Positions 52,893-62,520 are shown, counted from the stretch's first letter. The stretch: DNA of 64,000 bases from Leucobacter sp. Psy1 (GCF_020096995.1 NZ_CP083692.1:1240001-1304000), one strand, 5' to 3'. Notes: generated from the letters alone by a model not told the origin. Numbers and translations are program-made.

Positions 52893-54494
52893 ATGTCGGA
52901 GCATGCGGATTCGGTACGCGCGCCGAGGACGGCGATTGTGGTCGGCGCTGGGTCGGCCGGTTCGGTGGTGTCGCGCAGGCTCGCCGACGCTGGTGTCGAG
53001 GTGACCCTCCTCGAGGCGGGCGGTGAGGACACGAACCCCGCCATCCACGATCTCAGCCGGATGGGGGAGATCTGGCACTCGCCGGACGACTGGGACTACT
53101 TCACGGTTCCGCAGCCGGGCGCGAACGGGCACCGCTTGCATCTGCCGCGGGGGAAGGTCCTTGGCGGTTCGCACTCGCTCAACGCCATGATCTGGGTGCG
53201 CTGCGTACCGGAGGACTTCGATCACTGGGCCTCTCTAGGTAATGAGGGATGGAGCTGGGAGGAGGTTTTGCCCGTCTACCGCGCTATCGAGAACTACCGT
53301 GGCGGGGGAGAACCCGCCCTCCACGGCGCCGAAGGCCTCCTCGACGTCACCGATGACTACGAACTGTCCCCCATACAGCAGTCCATCATCGACGCGGCAG
53401 TCGAGGAAGGCCTCGCGCGCAACCCCGACTACAACGGTGCCTCGATCGAGGGGGTCTCGCAGCAGCAGATCACCGTTCGAGACGGCAAGCGCTTCAACAC
53501 CTACATGGCCTATGTGAAGCCTGCGCGAGACCGGATCACGGTCGAGACCGGCTGCCACGTGCACGAGCTGATCTTCGCCGGAGATGACGCCCACGACGGT
53601 GCTGGCTCAGAACCGTCTGCGCGGCCGCGCGTCGTGGGCGTGCGCTTCGCGCAGGGCGGGGAGGTGCGCGAGCTGCACGCCGATGAGGTGATTCTCGCCG
53701 CCGGCGCGATCGACTCTCCCCGCGTATTGCTGCGCAGCGGCATCGGCCCCGCCGACGAGCTGCGTGAGATCGGGATCGAGCCGCGCGTCGACCTGCCCGG
53801 CGTGGGCAAGAACCTGCACGACCACTTCCTCGCGCCGGTGATCTTCGACACCGAGCGGCCGATCGACCCGCCGCGCGAGGGAGTCTCGGTGACGCAGTCC
53901 CACCTGTTCTGGAAGAGCCGCGCAGAGCTCGACCGACCGGACACGCAGCCCATTCACTTCTCGGTGCCGATGTACGGCGACTTCCTGGAGCCCTTGGGTG
54001 ACAACGGATTCTCGCTCATGGCTGGCCTCGTCACGCCGGAGTCCCGCGGCTCGATCTCCCTTTCGGGCCCGTCACCCGAGGATCCGCTGCTGATCGACCC
54101 CTGCGTGCTCACTGCGGATCACGACGTGCAGTCGCTCGTCGCTTCGGTGCAGCAGTGCCGCCGTATCGGCAGCCAGGCCGCGCTCGCCGCGGCTCCGGAC
54201 GAGGGCGGCTGGGGATCGACGGAGATCTACCCCGGTCCAGACGTGGGCGACGGCGAGGACCTGGTTGACTACGTGCGCAATACCTTGGCCACGTACCACC
54301 ACCAGGTCGGCACCTGCAAGATGGGCGTCGATGAGATGGCCGTGGTCTCGCCGCGTCTCGCAGTGCACGGGGTCGACGGACTTCGGGTGATCGACGCCTC
54401 GATCATGCCGCGCATCACGACGGGCAATACGAACGCGCCAGCCGTGCTCATCGGGGAGCAGGGAGCGAAGTTCGTGCTCGCCGGAGAACGGTAG
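52893..54494 (+). CDS. GMC-family FAD oxidoreductase
   Basis: The 533-aa protein has the N-terminal FAD motif IVVGAGSAGSVVSRRL, the second GMC signature GKVLGGSHSLNAMIWVR, and the C-terminal active-site His in TYHHQVGTCKMG and Asn in NTNAPAVLIGEQGA. It resembles choline/alcohol dehydrogenases (BetA-like). The family oxidises alcohols to aldehydes or ketones. The ATG has GAAGGAG upstream; the longer frame adds eight codons. It is the only plus-strand gene at the left of the last cluster and ends at a terminator. The substrate is unknown. Confidence 0.9.
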   Translation: MSEHADSVRAPRTAIVVGAGSAGSVVSRRLADAGVEVTLLEAGGEDTNPAIHDLSRMGEIWHSPDDWDYFTVPQPGANGHRLHLPRGKVLGGSHSLNAMIWVRCVPEDFDHWASLGNEGWSWEEVLPVYRAIENYRGGGEPALHGAEGLLDVTDDYELSPIQQSIIDAAVEEGLARNPDYNGASIEGVSQQQITVRDGKRFNTYMAYVKPARDRITVETGCHVHELIFAGDDAHDGAGSEPSARPRVVGVRFAQGGEVRELHADEVILAAGAIDSPRVLLRSGIGPADELREIGIEPRVDLPGVGKNLHDHFLAPVIFDTERPIDPPREGVSVTQSHLFWKSRAELDRPDTQPIHFSVPMYGDFLEPLGDNGFSLMAGLVTPESRGSISLSGPSPEDPLLIDPCVLTADHDVQSLVASVQQCRRIGSQAALAAAPDEGGWGSTEIYPGPDVGDGEDLVDYVRNTLATYHHQVGTCKMGVDEMAVVSPRLAVHGVDGLRVIDASIMPRITTGNTNAPAVLIGEQGAKFVLAGER

Positions 54495-54500
54495 AGGACC

Positions 54501-54535
54501 CGGGGACGGTCAGGCAGATCCCGTGTCCGTCCCCG
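54501..54535. terminator. Hairpin between convergent genes
   Basis: CGGGGACGG (54501-54509) pairs with CCGTCCCCG (54527-54535) with a 17-base loop, 6 nt after the GMC stop. Confidence 0.65.
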
Positions 54536-54541
54536 TTCGCC

Positions 54542-54859
54542 TCACCCGATCGGGAGCGTCTGGACTGCGACGGGCAGCACGGTCGCGCCGCCCGTCGCGT
54601 AGTTCGGTACGTCGGCCTCGACCGCCCGGCCTTCGGGCGAGGTGAGCGCGGCGGTGAGCGCCGCCTCGTCGGCGAACGTCGCCTCGAAGACCGCGAAATA
54701 CGGTCCGTCGCCCGGTTCGTCGATGTCCAACGCATAAGTGATCCGCTGTACGCCTGGGAGTTTCGCGCACAACGGCAGGTGCGTGTGCAGGTAGTAGTCC
54801 CGGAAGGCGTCGCGGTCGACGGGTTCCGGGTAGAGCACGATGAGCTGGTGCACGGGCAT
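54542..54859 (-). CDS. EthD-like small dimeric alpha-beta barrel protein
   Basis: The 105-aa protein shows the EthD pattern: LIVLYPEPVDRDAFRDYY, HLPLCAKLPGVQRITY and a C-terminal LTSPEGRAVEADVPNYATGG segment in short stretches. EthD was found as an accessory protein of ethyl-ether-degrading P450s; others act as decarboxylases, isomerases or unknowns. The ATG overlaps no other gene but lies 14 nt after the amidohydrolase stop, so it is last in that operon. Confidence 0.85.
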   Translation of the reverse strand: MPVHQLIVLYPEPVDRDAFRDYYLHTHLPLCAKLPGVQRITYALDIDEPGDGPYFAVFEATFADEAALTAALTSPEGRAVEADVPNYATGGATVLPVAVQTLPIG

Positions 54860-54872
54860 CTCCGATCGTGGT

Positions 54873-56507
54873 TCAGTCGCGCCGGTAGACGCGGCGCCCC
54901 GAGAACCAGGTCTCGGCGACGGTGGTCTGCACGAGTTCACCCGCCGGGTGTGCGAACGGGTCGCGATCCAGCAGGATGAAGTCGGCCGACTTGCCGACCT
55001 CGAGCGATCCCGTTTCCTCGGCGAGCCCCAGCGCGGATGCCGCGCCGATGGTGAACGCGGCGATCGCCTCTTCGAGGGTGATCGCCTGCTCGGGCCACAG
55101 CGCGCCGGGATACTGGCCGCTTGGATCCTCTCGCGTGACGAGTCCGTGAATGCCCTCCCACGCGTTCGGGGAGACCGAGACCGGCCAGTCCGAGCCGCCC
55201 GCGACGACGGCACCCGCGTCGAGGAGGTCGCGGTTCGGCTGCATCCGGTCTGCCCGCTCCCGCGGGAGCACCTCGCGGATCGCTTCGACGATCGGTCCAG
55301 GCACCCAGATGAACGGTGAGATCTCCGCAACGACCCCGAGTTCGGCGAAGCGCGTGATGTCGTCCGGGTGGATGAACTGCCCATGGGCGACGTGGTAGCG
55401 GGTGTCCGCGAAGCCCTCCTCTCGGAGTTCTTCCACCGCGTTCAGTACCGCGTGCGCTGAGGCGTCGCCCGTGCAGTGGATCTTCGCCGAGAGGCCTCGC
55501 TGAGCGACGCGACGCAGCCAATCGGTGAGTTCCTCGGGTGGAAGCAGCGTCTCGCCGTGGTGGTGCGCGCCGTGCACGTCATCGGGGAGGTAGGGCTCGA
55601 TGAACGCGCCCGTGCGGGTGGGAGGCACCCCGTCGAGAAAGATCTTCACGAAGTCGGGCCGGTGGTGCTCGGTGCGGTACTGCTCACCGTCGAAGACGAG
55701 ATCCTCGCCGATCGGGGTGTATCCGAAGATCTCGTCGTTGATGAGCATCGACGACACCACCCACGCGTCGAGGTCGCCGCTCGCGTCCAGCGAACGGAGC
55801 GCCTCGAGGGTCGGAGCGGAGACCGCGGCGTCCTGGAATGCGGTGACGCCGAACGAATTCAAGATCTCGACGCCGCGCTGCGAGGCCAGCCGGCTCTGCT
55901 CGGGCGTCAGGCCTCCGGCAGCGCGATGCGCCCGAGCGACGGGGATGCCAGCAGCTTCGAACAGCACGCCGGTGGGCCGGCCATCGGCGTCAACGACGAC
56001 GCCGTCGTGTTCCGCCGAGACGCCCGCGAGTTCCAGCGCGCGGGAATTGACCCAGCGGTTGTGGTGCGAGTCATCGGAGAGCATCACGGGGCGGCCCCCG
56101 GCCGCCTCGTCGAGTCGTGCGAGAGCATCGGCACTGCTGATCTCGCCCAGGCGATCGCTCGCCCACGGGCCGCCGACGATCCACGCTTCCTCGGACGATC
56201 TCGCCGCGTGATCGCGAACCGCGGAGACGATGCCGTCCAGGTGCGCGCCGATCGGCAGACGCAGCTGGAAGAGCTCCTCCTCACCGGCGATGGCGTGGTG
56301 ATTGTGCGCGTCGATCAGGCCAGGCATCAGGAATGCGCCCGCGAGATCCCGGACCTCGGTGGACGGCCCCGCGAGATGCTCGATCTCGGCGCTACTGCCC
56401 ACCGCCGAGATGCGTCCGTCGGTGACGGCGATGGCCGCGGCGAGCGGTTGCGCAGGGTCCACCGTGTAGATGGTTCCGTTGACGAGGATGAGATCGGGGT
56501 GCGGCAT
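54873..56507 (-). CDS. YtcJ-type amidohydrolase
   Basis: The 544-aa protein of the amidohydrolase_3 group has the N-terminal small beta domain (LILVNGTIYTVDP), then the metal-site motif PGLIDAHNHH, the IHCTGDASAH His, HVAHGQF, and the catalytic Asp in GGSDWPVS, ending with GKSADFILLDRDPF. These enzymes hydrolyse amide or ester bonds of small compounds; the physiological substrates of YtcJ proteins are mostly unknown. It is in an operon between an APC permease and an EthD gene. The ATG at 56507 has GGAG upstream; four codons earlier another ATG is possible. Confidence 0.9.
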   Translation of the reverse strand: MPHPDLILVNGTIYTVDPAQPLAAAIAVTDGRISAVGSSAEIEHLAGPSTEVRDLAGAFLMPGLIDAHNHHAIAGEEELFQLRLPIGAHLDGIVSAVRDHAARSSEEAWIVGGPWASDRLGEISSADALARLDEAAGGRPVMLSDDSHHNRWVNSRALELAGVSAEHDGVVVDADGRPTGVLFEAAGIPVARAHRAAGGLTPEQSRLASQRGVEILNSFGVTAFQDAAVSAPTLEALRSLDASGDLDAWVVSSMLINDEIFGYTPIGEDLVFDGEQYRTEHHRPDFVKIFLDGVPPTRTGAFIEPYLPDDVHGAHHHGETLLPPEELTDWLRRVAQRGLSAKIHCTGDASAHAVLNAVEELREEGFADTRYHVAHGQFIHPDDITRFAELGVVAEISPFIWVPGPIVEAIREVLPRERADRMQPNRDLLDAGAVVAGGSDWPVSVSPNAWEGIHGLVTREDPSGQYPGALWPEQAITLEEAIAAFTIGAASALGLAEETGSLEVGKSADFILLDRDPFAHPAGELVQTTVAETWFSGRRVYRRD

Positions 56508-56529
56508 CGTCGACTCCATTCGTGTGTGT

Positions 56530-58020
56530 TCAGCGTTCCTGGCCGGGGGCGCTGCGGGGCGTCGTATCCGTGGTCGTCGAAACCCGCTCCACGTCGAACC
56601 GTTCCAAGTCGTTCGAGAGGCTCGCGTATACCTGGGGTTTTCGCGAGCGCAGGTACGCTGCGTACGCAAGTCCGCCGACGAGGGCGAGGAGCAGCAGCAG
56701 CGGCAGCAGATTGACGGCGAGTGCATCCGAACCGGCGACGATATCGAAGTTCAGGAAGGCGAGTACCGCGATGCAGAGGAGACCGGTGAAGCCGATCCCC
56801 GGGGCGATGAACGTTGCGATGAAGCGCGGATCGCGCTGTCTGCGGAAGGCCACGATCACGGAGAGCGCGGCCAAACCCTGCAGCACGATCAGGCTGAGCG
56901 TACCGAAGCCCAGCATGGCGGGGACCAGGGATGTGATCGGGTCGACTCCCGCGAGCGCGAAGCAGAGTGCGACGACTGCTGCGAAGCCGGCTTGGACGAT
57001 CCCGGCGAACTGCGGTGCGCCGTTGTCGCGGGTCCGTGCCAGGGCAGAAGGGAGGATTCGCGCCCGACCGAGCGCGAACAGGTACCGGGTCGCCGCGTTA
57101 TGGAATGCGAGCATCGCGGCGAAGAGGCTCACGAGTAGGAGCACCTGCATGAGCACCACAGCCGGCCCCCCGAGGTACTGCTGAGCGAGCGCGAAGATCA
57201 GGTCACCGCCCTCGAGGTGCGCGAGGGCCTCGTCCTGCGCCTGCGCCACGCCGGTGGCGCTGACGACGGACCAGGTGGTCCAGGCCAGGATCACCCCGAT
57301 CAGGATGATCGCGGCGTACGTCGCGCGCGGGATCGTCTTCTGCGGATCGCGTGCCTCCTCGCCGAAGAGGGCGGTCGCTTCGAATCCGAGGAAGCCGGTG
57401 GCGGCGAGCAGCAGACCGATGGGCAGCGAGCCAGCGAAAACAGCCGATGGTGAGAACGCAGCGACGTCGTACCCGGTCTGCACGAGCACCGATACGTTGA
57501 ACACCACCAGCATCAGGACCTCGAGGACGAGCGCCACGCCGAGGATCTTCGAGCTGAAATCGATCCCCCGTCTCCCCATGAGAAAGGAGACCACGATGGA
57601 CGCGAGGCCCCACACGTACCAGTGCAGATTGAATCCCGTCAGATCGGCGATGACAATCTGCATGAAGAAGCCGCTCGTGCCGATCGTGCCGACGACGAAG
57701 AAGTTGTAACCGAGCGTGGCGATCAGACCCGCGACGAGCCCGCCCGGGCGCCCGAGGCCCTTGACGACGAAGGCGTAGAAGCCGCCGGCGTTGACGAGTT
57801 GCTTCGACATCTGGGCGTAGCCGACGGCGAAGAGCAGCAGGACGACCGCGACGATGAGGAAGGACATGGGTGTTCCGCCGCCGTTGCCGAGAGCGATCGC
57901 GAGGCCGGCGACCACGATGGTCCCGGTGAGCGGGGCGACCGCCGCGAGCACGAGGAACACGATGCCGGCGACACCGAGCGCATTCTTCCTCAGAGCGGTG
58001 TTGACGTGAGATTCAGACAT
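56530..58020 (-). CDS. APC-superfamily amino acid/amine permease
   Basis: The 496-aa protein has 12 predicted helices, the first after about 12 residues (GVAGIVFLVLAAVAPLTGT), and the helix-1/helix-6 features of the APC fold, including ATGFLGFEATALFGEEARDP. It should import an amino acid, amide or amine. It ends with a charged tail of about 45 residues. GAAGGAG precedes the ATG. It is 22 nt upstream of the amidohydrolase gene, so the pair may take up and hydrolyse the same compound. Confidence 0.9.
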   Translation of the reverse strand: MSESHVNTALRKNALGVAGIVFLVLAAVAPLTGTIVVAGLAIALGNGGGTPMSFLIVAVVLLLFAVGYAQMSKQLVNAGGFYAFVVKGLGRPGGLVAGLIATLGYNFFVVGTIGTSGFFMQIVIADLTGFNLHWYVWGLASIVVSFLMGRRGIDFSSKILGVALVLEVLMLVVFNVSVLVQTGYDVAAFSPSAVFAGSLPIGLLLAATGFLGFEATALFGEEARDPQKTIPRATYAAIILIGVILAWTTWSVVSATGVAQAQDEALAHLEGGDLIFALAQQYLGGPAVVLMQVLLLVSLFAAMLAFHNAATRYLFALGRARILPSALARTRDNGAPQFAGIVQAGFAAVVALCFALAGVDPITSLVPAMLGFGTLSLIVLQGLAALSVIVAFRRQRDPRFIATFIAPGIGFTGLLCIAVLAFLNFDIVAGSDALAVNLLPLLLLLALVGGLAYAAYLRSRKPQVYASLSNDLERFDVERVSTTTDTTPRSAPGQER

Positions 58021-58202
58021 GGCAGGCTCCTTCGCCGACCGGAAATGCAGGGGATGGAGTGATTATGCACACAGATGGCTTGACCGTGGGGGCAGGTGGC
58101 TATGACGTCAGCGTCGGGATCCGATAGTGGTGGGGGCGGGCCGGGAGAATGGCGGTACGGGTGCCGATGGCGCACCACATGCACAACGGAAGGCGGATTC
58201 GC

Positions 58203-59021
58203 ATGGTCGCGAGGGACGAAGGAGTTCAGGGGCGCGTCGTCGTCGTCACCGGGGGAGGCACCGGCATCGGTGCGGCGATCGCCCAACGGTTCGCCGATGA
58301 CGGGGCGACCGTGGTCGTGCTCGGTCGTCGGAGGGGCCCGATCGAAGAGGTCGCCGCGCGTATCGGGGGCATCGCCATCACCGCGGATGCGTCCGAGGCC
58401 GCGTCAGCCCGGGCCGCGGTGCAGGAGGTGGTCTCGAGATTCGGCCGCCTCGACGTCCTGGTCGCGAATGCCGGTGGACACGGTTTCTCCGCCGTCGGCG
58501 AAACGAGCGATGAGGACTGGCAGGCCGCCATCACCGTGAATCTCTCGACGGCGTTCGTGATGGCGCGCGAGGCGTTGCCCGCGCTCGAGGCAGACGGCGG
58601 TGGTGAGATCGTCGTGATCTCGTCGCTCGCTGGGCTCTTCGCCGGACCATCGGTTGCCGGGTACACGGTCGGCAAGCACGCGCTCATCGGCCTCACCAAG
58701 AGCCTCGCGCGCGACTACAGTCGTCGCGGGGTGCGGGTGAACGCGATCTGCCCCGGTTGGGTCCGCACCCCGATGGCCGATGCCGAGATGGACGAGTTCG
58801 CGAGCCACGCCCCCGAGATCGGGGACCGGGCGGCCGGTTACGCGGCGGTCACCTCCGATGTTCCGCTGGGACGCCCGGGCGAACCTGAGGAGATTGCCGC
58901 GATCGCACGCTTCCTCGGATCTCGCCAGTCCTCGTACATGACCGGGGCTGTGCTCGTCGCGGACGGGGGCGCGCACATCGTGGACCTGCCGACGCTCGCG
59001 TTCGAACAGGCGGGAATGTAG
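58203..59021 (+). CDS. Short-chain dehydrogenase/reductase
   Basis: The 272-aa classical SDR has the cofactor motif GGGTGIGAAIA at about 16-26, the NAG strand motif VANAGGHGF, the catalytic Ser in VISSLAG and the Tyr/Lys pair in YTVGKHAL, and the C-terminal GAVLVADGG. It could convert a hydroxy compound to a ketone. The ATG has a GGAAGG site upstream; an earlier in-frame ATG exists. It is divergent from the APC permease gene, with a 182-bp gap that probably contains promoters for both. Confidence 0.9.
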   Translation: MVARDEGVQGRVVVVTGGGTGIGAAIAQRFADDGATVVVLGRRRGPIEEVAARIGGIAITADASEAASARAAVQEVVSRFGRLDVLVANAGGHGFSAVGETSDEDWQAAITVNLSTAFVMAREALPALEADGGGEIVVISSLAGLFAGPSVAGYTVGKHALIGLTKSLARDYSRRGVRVNAICPGWVRTPMADAEMDEFASHAPEIGDRAAGYAAVTSDVPLGRPGEPEEIAAIARFLGSRQSSYMTGAVLVADGGAHIVDLPTLAFEQAGM

Positions 59022-59024
59022 GTC

Positions 59025-59057
59025 GTCCGGGCTCGGCCGCGCTGGTCGAGCCCGGAC
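59025..59057. terminator. Hairpin between the SDR gene and livF
   Basis: GTCCGGGCTCG (59025-59035) pairs perfectly with CGAGCCCGGAC (59047-59057) around an 11-base loop, 3 nt after the SDR stop and 13 nt before the livF end. Confidence 0.75.
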
Positions 59058-59070
59058 TGCCGTCTCGGGT

Positions 59071-59766
59071 CTATCCACCGAGGTAGGCCGAGCGGAGCAG
59101 TCCGTCGTCCTCCTGGAGTCGGCGGGCAGGGCCCTGCGGCTGGGTGACCCGCCCGCTCGCCAGCACCATTGCATCATCGGCGATGCCGAGAGCGAGGTGG
59201 GTGAATTGTTCGACGAGGAGCACACCGACGCCGGATTCGGCGATCTGCTCCACGAGCGGGAGCAGCCGCATGAACACGACGGGTGCGAGCCCTAGCGACA
59301 TCTCGTCGATGAGAAGGAAGCGTGGCCGCGCAGCGAACGCCCGCGCGAGCACGACCATCTGCTGCTCACCCCCGGAGAGGAGCACGGCCTGCGAGTCGAT
59401 CCGCTTCTCGAGCTCGGGGAACGAGTGCAGTACGTCCTCCAGGGCAGCTGTGGTCTTCGCCGTGAGCAGGATATTCTCCCGCACAGTGAGCGATGGGAAG
59501 ATCGCGCGGCCCTGCTCGATGTGCGCGATTCCGGCACGCGACCGCTGCACTCGCTTCCACTTCGTAATCGACTCGCCGTCGACGGCGATGTCTCCGCTCG
59601 AGTGCCCGATTACGCCGGAGATGGATTCCAGGAGGCTCGTCTTCCCCGCCCCGTTCGGGCCGACGAGGGCGACGATCTCGCCGGCGCGCAGGGTCAGGTC
59701 GACGCCTGAGATCACCGGTCCTGCCCCGCGGCTGACCGTGACCCCACTCAGTTGCAGTTCGCTCAT
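59071..59766 (-). CDS. livF: Branched-chain amino acid-type ABC ATPase (LivF)
   Basis: The 231-aa ATPase has Walker A GPNGAGKTS, signature LSGGEQQMVVLARAFA and Walker B FLLIDEMSLGLAP, which is characteristic of LivF. Its start overlaps the preceding LivM-LivG stop by 4 nt. It is one of the two ATPases of a Liv-type importer. The real substrate here may not be an amino acid; these transporters also carry aromatic acids, urea and amides. Confidence 0.92.
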   Translation of the reverse strand: MSELQLSGVTVSRGAGPVISGVDLTLRAGEIVALVGPNGAGKTSLLESISGVIGHSSGDIAVDGESITKWKRVQRSRAGIAHIEQGRAIFPSLTVRENILLTAKTTAALEDVLHSFPELEKRIDSQAVLLSGGEQQMVVLARAFAARPRFLLIDEMSLGLAPVVFMRLLPLVEQIAESGVGVLLVEQFTHLALGIADDAMVLASGRVTQPQGPARRLQEDDGLLRSAYLGG

Positions 59767-61535
59767 TGCGTCATCTCCGCATCTCCCATGTAGGCCGCGA
59801 TCACGGCAGGATCGTCGAGAACCTCGGCGCTCGCCCCCTGCGCGAGGACCCTGCCGAAGTCGAGGACAGTGAGCTCCGTGCACACGGAGCGCACGAGGTC
59901 GAGATCATGCTCGATGATCACGATCGCCGTGTCGAAGCGCGAGGGGATCCGCGTCAGCCGGTGTCCGAACGCGAGATGCTCCTCGTGCGAGAGCCCAGCG
60001 GCCGGCTCATCGAGGATCAGCACGCGCGGCCCTGACAGGACCGCAGCAGCCACCTCGATGAGCCTGCGCGTACCGACATCGACGTGAGCGAGCCTCTCAC
60101 TCGGCGGCGGGCACCCGAGGAACGCGAGCGCGTCGGCAAGCTCATCGTGATCGAGCCGCTCGCGTGCGACGAATCGGACGTATGCCTCGACGGACAACTG
60201 AGGCGGAACGCGATCCTGCTGGAATGTCCGGCGGAGGCCGCGTCTCGCCCTGGCCGCTGGCGAAAGTCGGCTGATGCTGTTCCCGTCGAGCGTGACATCG
60301 CCCGTGTGCTGGGGAAGAAAACCGCTGACCGCGTCAACGAAGGTCGATTTGCCCGCGCCGTTCGGCCCGATCAAGCCCATGATGCTTCGCGGACGGACCC
60401 GCAGGGAGACCGCTTCGAGGGCCTTGAGCTCGCCGAACTGCACTCCGAGGTCGCGCACTTCGAGCACGGGTGCGGCGTCGTCGGGGATCGGTTCCGCCGC
60501 CTCCGGTACCGCGAACACATCGAGCACGCTCGTACCCACGTCGGGCGGATCGGCGGCAGAAGCGGCCGCCGCCGCTTCGCTCCGCCGTTTCGCGCGCTTC
60601 GCGAATCCGCCGCGGATCGCCTCGCCGAGGTTGGATCCGCTGGTGAGCGCCTGGATGCCGAGGAGACCGAAGACGACGAACGCCCAATCCTGGGGAATGC
60701 CCCAACCCTTCAACAGCTCGGGGACGAGGACCCAGAGCACCCCGGCGAAGATCGCCATGTCGATGAGGTAGGCGCCGCTCATGACCGCGAGGATGTAGAG
60801 CGCAAGCGACTGGATGGGGGTGAAGCTCGCGGCGTACGGGATGCCGACCTGGCCGGCGAGAAGCCCACCCGACACTCCGCCGAGTGCCGCGCTCACCGCG
60901 AACGCCGACAGCTTGGCCAGGCGCACGCTCTGCCCGACGGCGGCGGTCCCGCGCTCGGAGAAGGCGACGGCCTTCCAGCTGCTCCCCACGCGACTTCGCT
61001 GCAGCAGCGCAACACCGAGTCCGCAGACGACGAGCACGATCACCGCGAAGAAGAAGTACTCGCGGTCACTCGAGAAGAAAGACGGACGCTCCACTGAGAG
61101 CCCGTCTTTTTGGCCGGGGAACTGCGTCTGCACGAGCAGCACGTCGAAGGCAGCCGCGAGACCGAGCGTCACGACGGCCAGATTGACCCCGCGCAGCCGG
61201 AGCGCCGGGAGCCCGATGAGTACTCCGGCGATACTTGCGACGATCGCGCCCGCGATGAGCCACACGACGAAGCCGCCGGGAGTCTGCGCGACGTTAAGCC
61301 AGGACACCACCCAGGCGCCGATGGCGGCGAACGTGAGCTGGCACAGTGCGATGATTCCGGCGGAGCCGGTGACGACGCCGAGCCCGAGCACCGCGATCGA
61401 GGCGGTCACCATGCTGATGGCGAGGTAGACCGTGTAGCCGGAGAGACCGGCGCTCAGCGCCCAGCCCACCGCGAGGGCGGCGACGGCGATGCCGACGGGT
61501 AGGAACGCGCGCACGCGACGATTAGCGAGCAGCAT
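59763..61535 (-). CDS. livM-livG: Fused LivM permease and LivG ATPase
   Basis: The 590-aa protein joins a LivM-type permease at about 1-310 (eight to ten helices, with the coupling segment SWKAVAFSERGTAAVGQS) to a LivG-type ATPase at about 360-590. A linker rich in Ala, Asp and Pro lies between. The ATPase has Walker A GPNGAGKST and Walker B VLILDEPAAGLS, but its signature reads VDVGTRRLIEVAAAV instead of the usual LSYGQQR-type, losing the Ser. The start overlaps the livH stop by 14 nt. Such fusions occur in actinobacteria. Confidence 0.9.
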   Translation of the reverse strand: MLLANRRVRAFLPVGIAVAALAVGWALSAGLSGYTVYLAISMVTASIAVLGLGVVTGSAGIIALCQLTFAAIGAWVVSWLNVAQTPGGFVVWLIAGAIVASIAGVLIGLPALRLRGVNLAVVTLGLAAAFDVLLVQTQFPGQKDGLSVERPSFFSSDREYFFFAVIVLVVCGLGVALLQRSRVGSSWKAVAFSERGTAAVGQSVRLAKLSAFAVSAALGGVSGGLLAGQVGIPYAASFTPIQSLALYILAVMSGAYLIDMAIFAGVLWVLVPELLKGWGIPQDWAFVVFGLLGIQALTSGSNLGEAIRGGFAKRAKRRSEAAAAASAADPPDVGTSVLDVFAVPEAAEPIPDDAAPVLEVRDLGVQFGELKALEAVSLRVRPRSIMGLIGPNGAGKSTFVDAVSGFLPQHTGDVTLDGNSISRLSPAARARRGLRRTFQQDRVPPQLSVEAYVRFVARERLDHDELADALAFLGCPPPSERLAHVDVGTRRLIEVAAAVLSGPRVLILDEPAAGLSHEEHLAFGHRLTRIPSRFDTAIVIIEHDLDLVRSVCTELTVLDFGRVLAQGASAEVLDDPAVIAAYMGDAEMTQ

Positions 61536-62397
61536 CCCACACCTCCTTCCGCTGCGACCAGAGCAGCAGTATCACGATGAACAGGAGCGGCACGAAGTTG
61601 CGCACGAGTGCGAGTTCGTTGATCTGCGCGACCACGCCGTTCACCACTCCCAGGACGAGGCCACCGACAACCGCGAGGTCGAGGCGCTTGAATCCGCCGA
61701 GCAGCGCAGCGGCGGCGGCGGGAATGATGAGCATGGAGAGGCTCACCGCGTCGTTCGACTGCGTCGGGGCGATGATGAGGATCGTCACTGCGCCGACCGC
61801 GCCGGTCACGGCCCACACACCGACGGAGAGCGGCTTCGATGCGATGCCGATGAGCTCGGCCGTCGTCGGACGGTCGGAGAGGGCGCGGAGCTGGGTGCCG
61901 ATCGTCGTCTTCCGCAGCAGGACCGCGGCGGATGCGGCGACGAGCACTGCCAGGGTCACAGTGATGACCGTCACCCAGCTCACCACTACTCCGGCGACGC
62001 TGAAGGCCGCGCCGTTGAAGATCGGGGAGAACGGCTGAGGCTTGTTGCCGAACATGATGTATGAGAGTGACATCAGGAGCAGGAACGGCGCGACGGTCAT
62101 CGCTGAGCGCGTCGACAGGTCGGCCTCGGACAACCACGTGGCTGCGATCCAGCCGATTGCGGCGCTCAAGAGGGCGCCGACCAGGATGCCGGCGATGGTC
62201 GCCAGCCAGATCGGCATGTCGAGTCTGCTCGCGAACCACACGGCGATGAATGCGGCGAACATGCCGGTCGCGGCCTGGGCGAAGTTCACTACGCGCACCA
62301 GGCGGGACATGAGGGTGAGGGTTACCGCGAACACGGCGTACACGCCGCCGGCCGCGAGACCGGAGAGGGCGCCCTGGAGCAGTGCACTGCCGTTCAT
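61522..62397 (-). CDS. livH: Branched-chain amino acid-type ABC permease (LivH)
   Basis: The 291-aa permease has about eight helices and the LivH motifs GLAAGGVYAVFAVTL near the start and GIASKPLSVGVWAVTG in the coupling region. It pairs with the LivM half of the neighbouring fusion. A strong hairpin lies upstream, between it and the binding-protein gene. Confidence 0.92.
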   Translation of the reverse strand: MNGSALLQGALSGLAAGGVYAVFAVTLTLMSRLVRVVNFAQAATGMFAAFIAVWFASRLDMPIWLATIAGILVGALLSAAIGWIAATWLSEADLSTRSAMTVAPFLLLMSLSYIMFGNKPQPFSPIFNGAAFSVAGVVVSWVTVITVTLAVLVAASAAVLLRKTTIGTQLRALSDRPTTAELIGIASKPLSVGVWAVTGAVGAVTILIIAPTQSNDAVSLSMLIIPAAAAALLGGFKRLDLAVVGGLVLGVVNGVVAQINELALVRNFVPLLFIVILLLWSQRKEVWDAAR

Positions 62398-62470
62398 GAC
62401 GGGGCACCGAGCGGCTGCGGGGTGAAGAGAGGGTGGAACATCAGCGGCCTTTCGTGCCGGAGGTGGGGGA

Positions 62471-62507
62471 GCCGGGGTTGGCGGGCAGCGCGCCCGCCAA
62501 CCCCGGC
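62471..62507 (-). terminator. Strong intercistronic hairpin between livK and livH
   Basis: GCCGGGGTTGGCGGGC (62471-62486) pairs perfectly over 16 bp with GCCCGCCAACCCCGGC (62492-62507), with a 5-base loop, 13 nt after the binding-protein stop. It should act as a partial terminator or mRNA stabiliser, giving more receptor than permease. Confidence 0.8.
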
Positions 62508-62520
62508 AGAGCGGTGAGCG

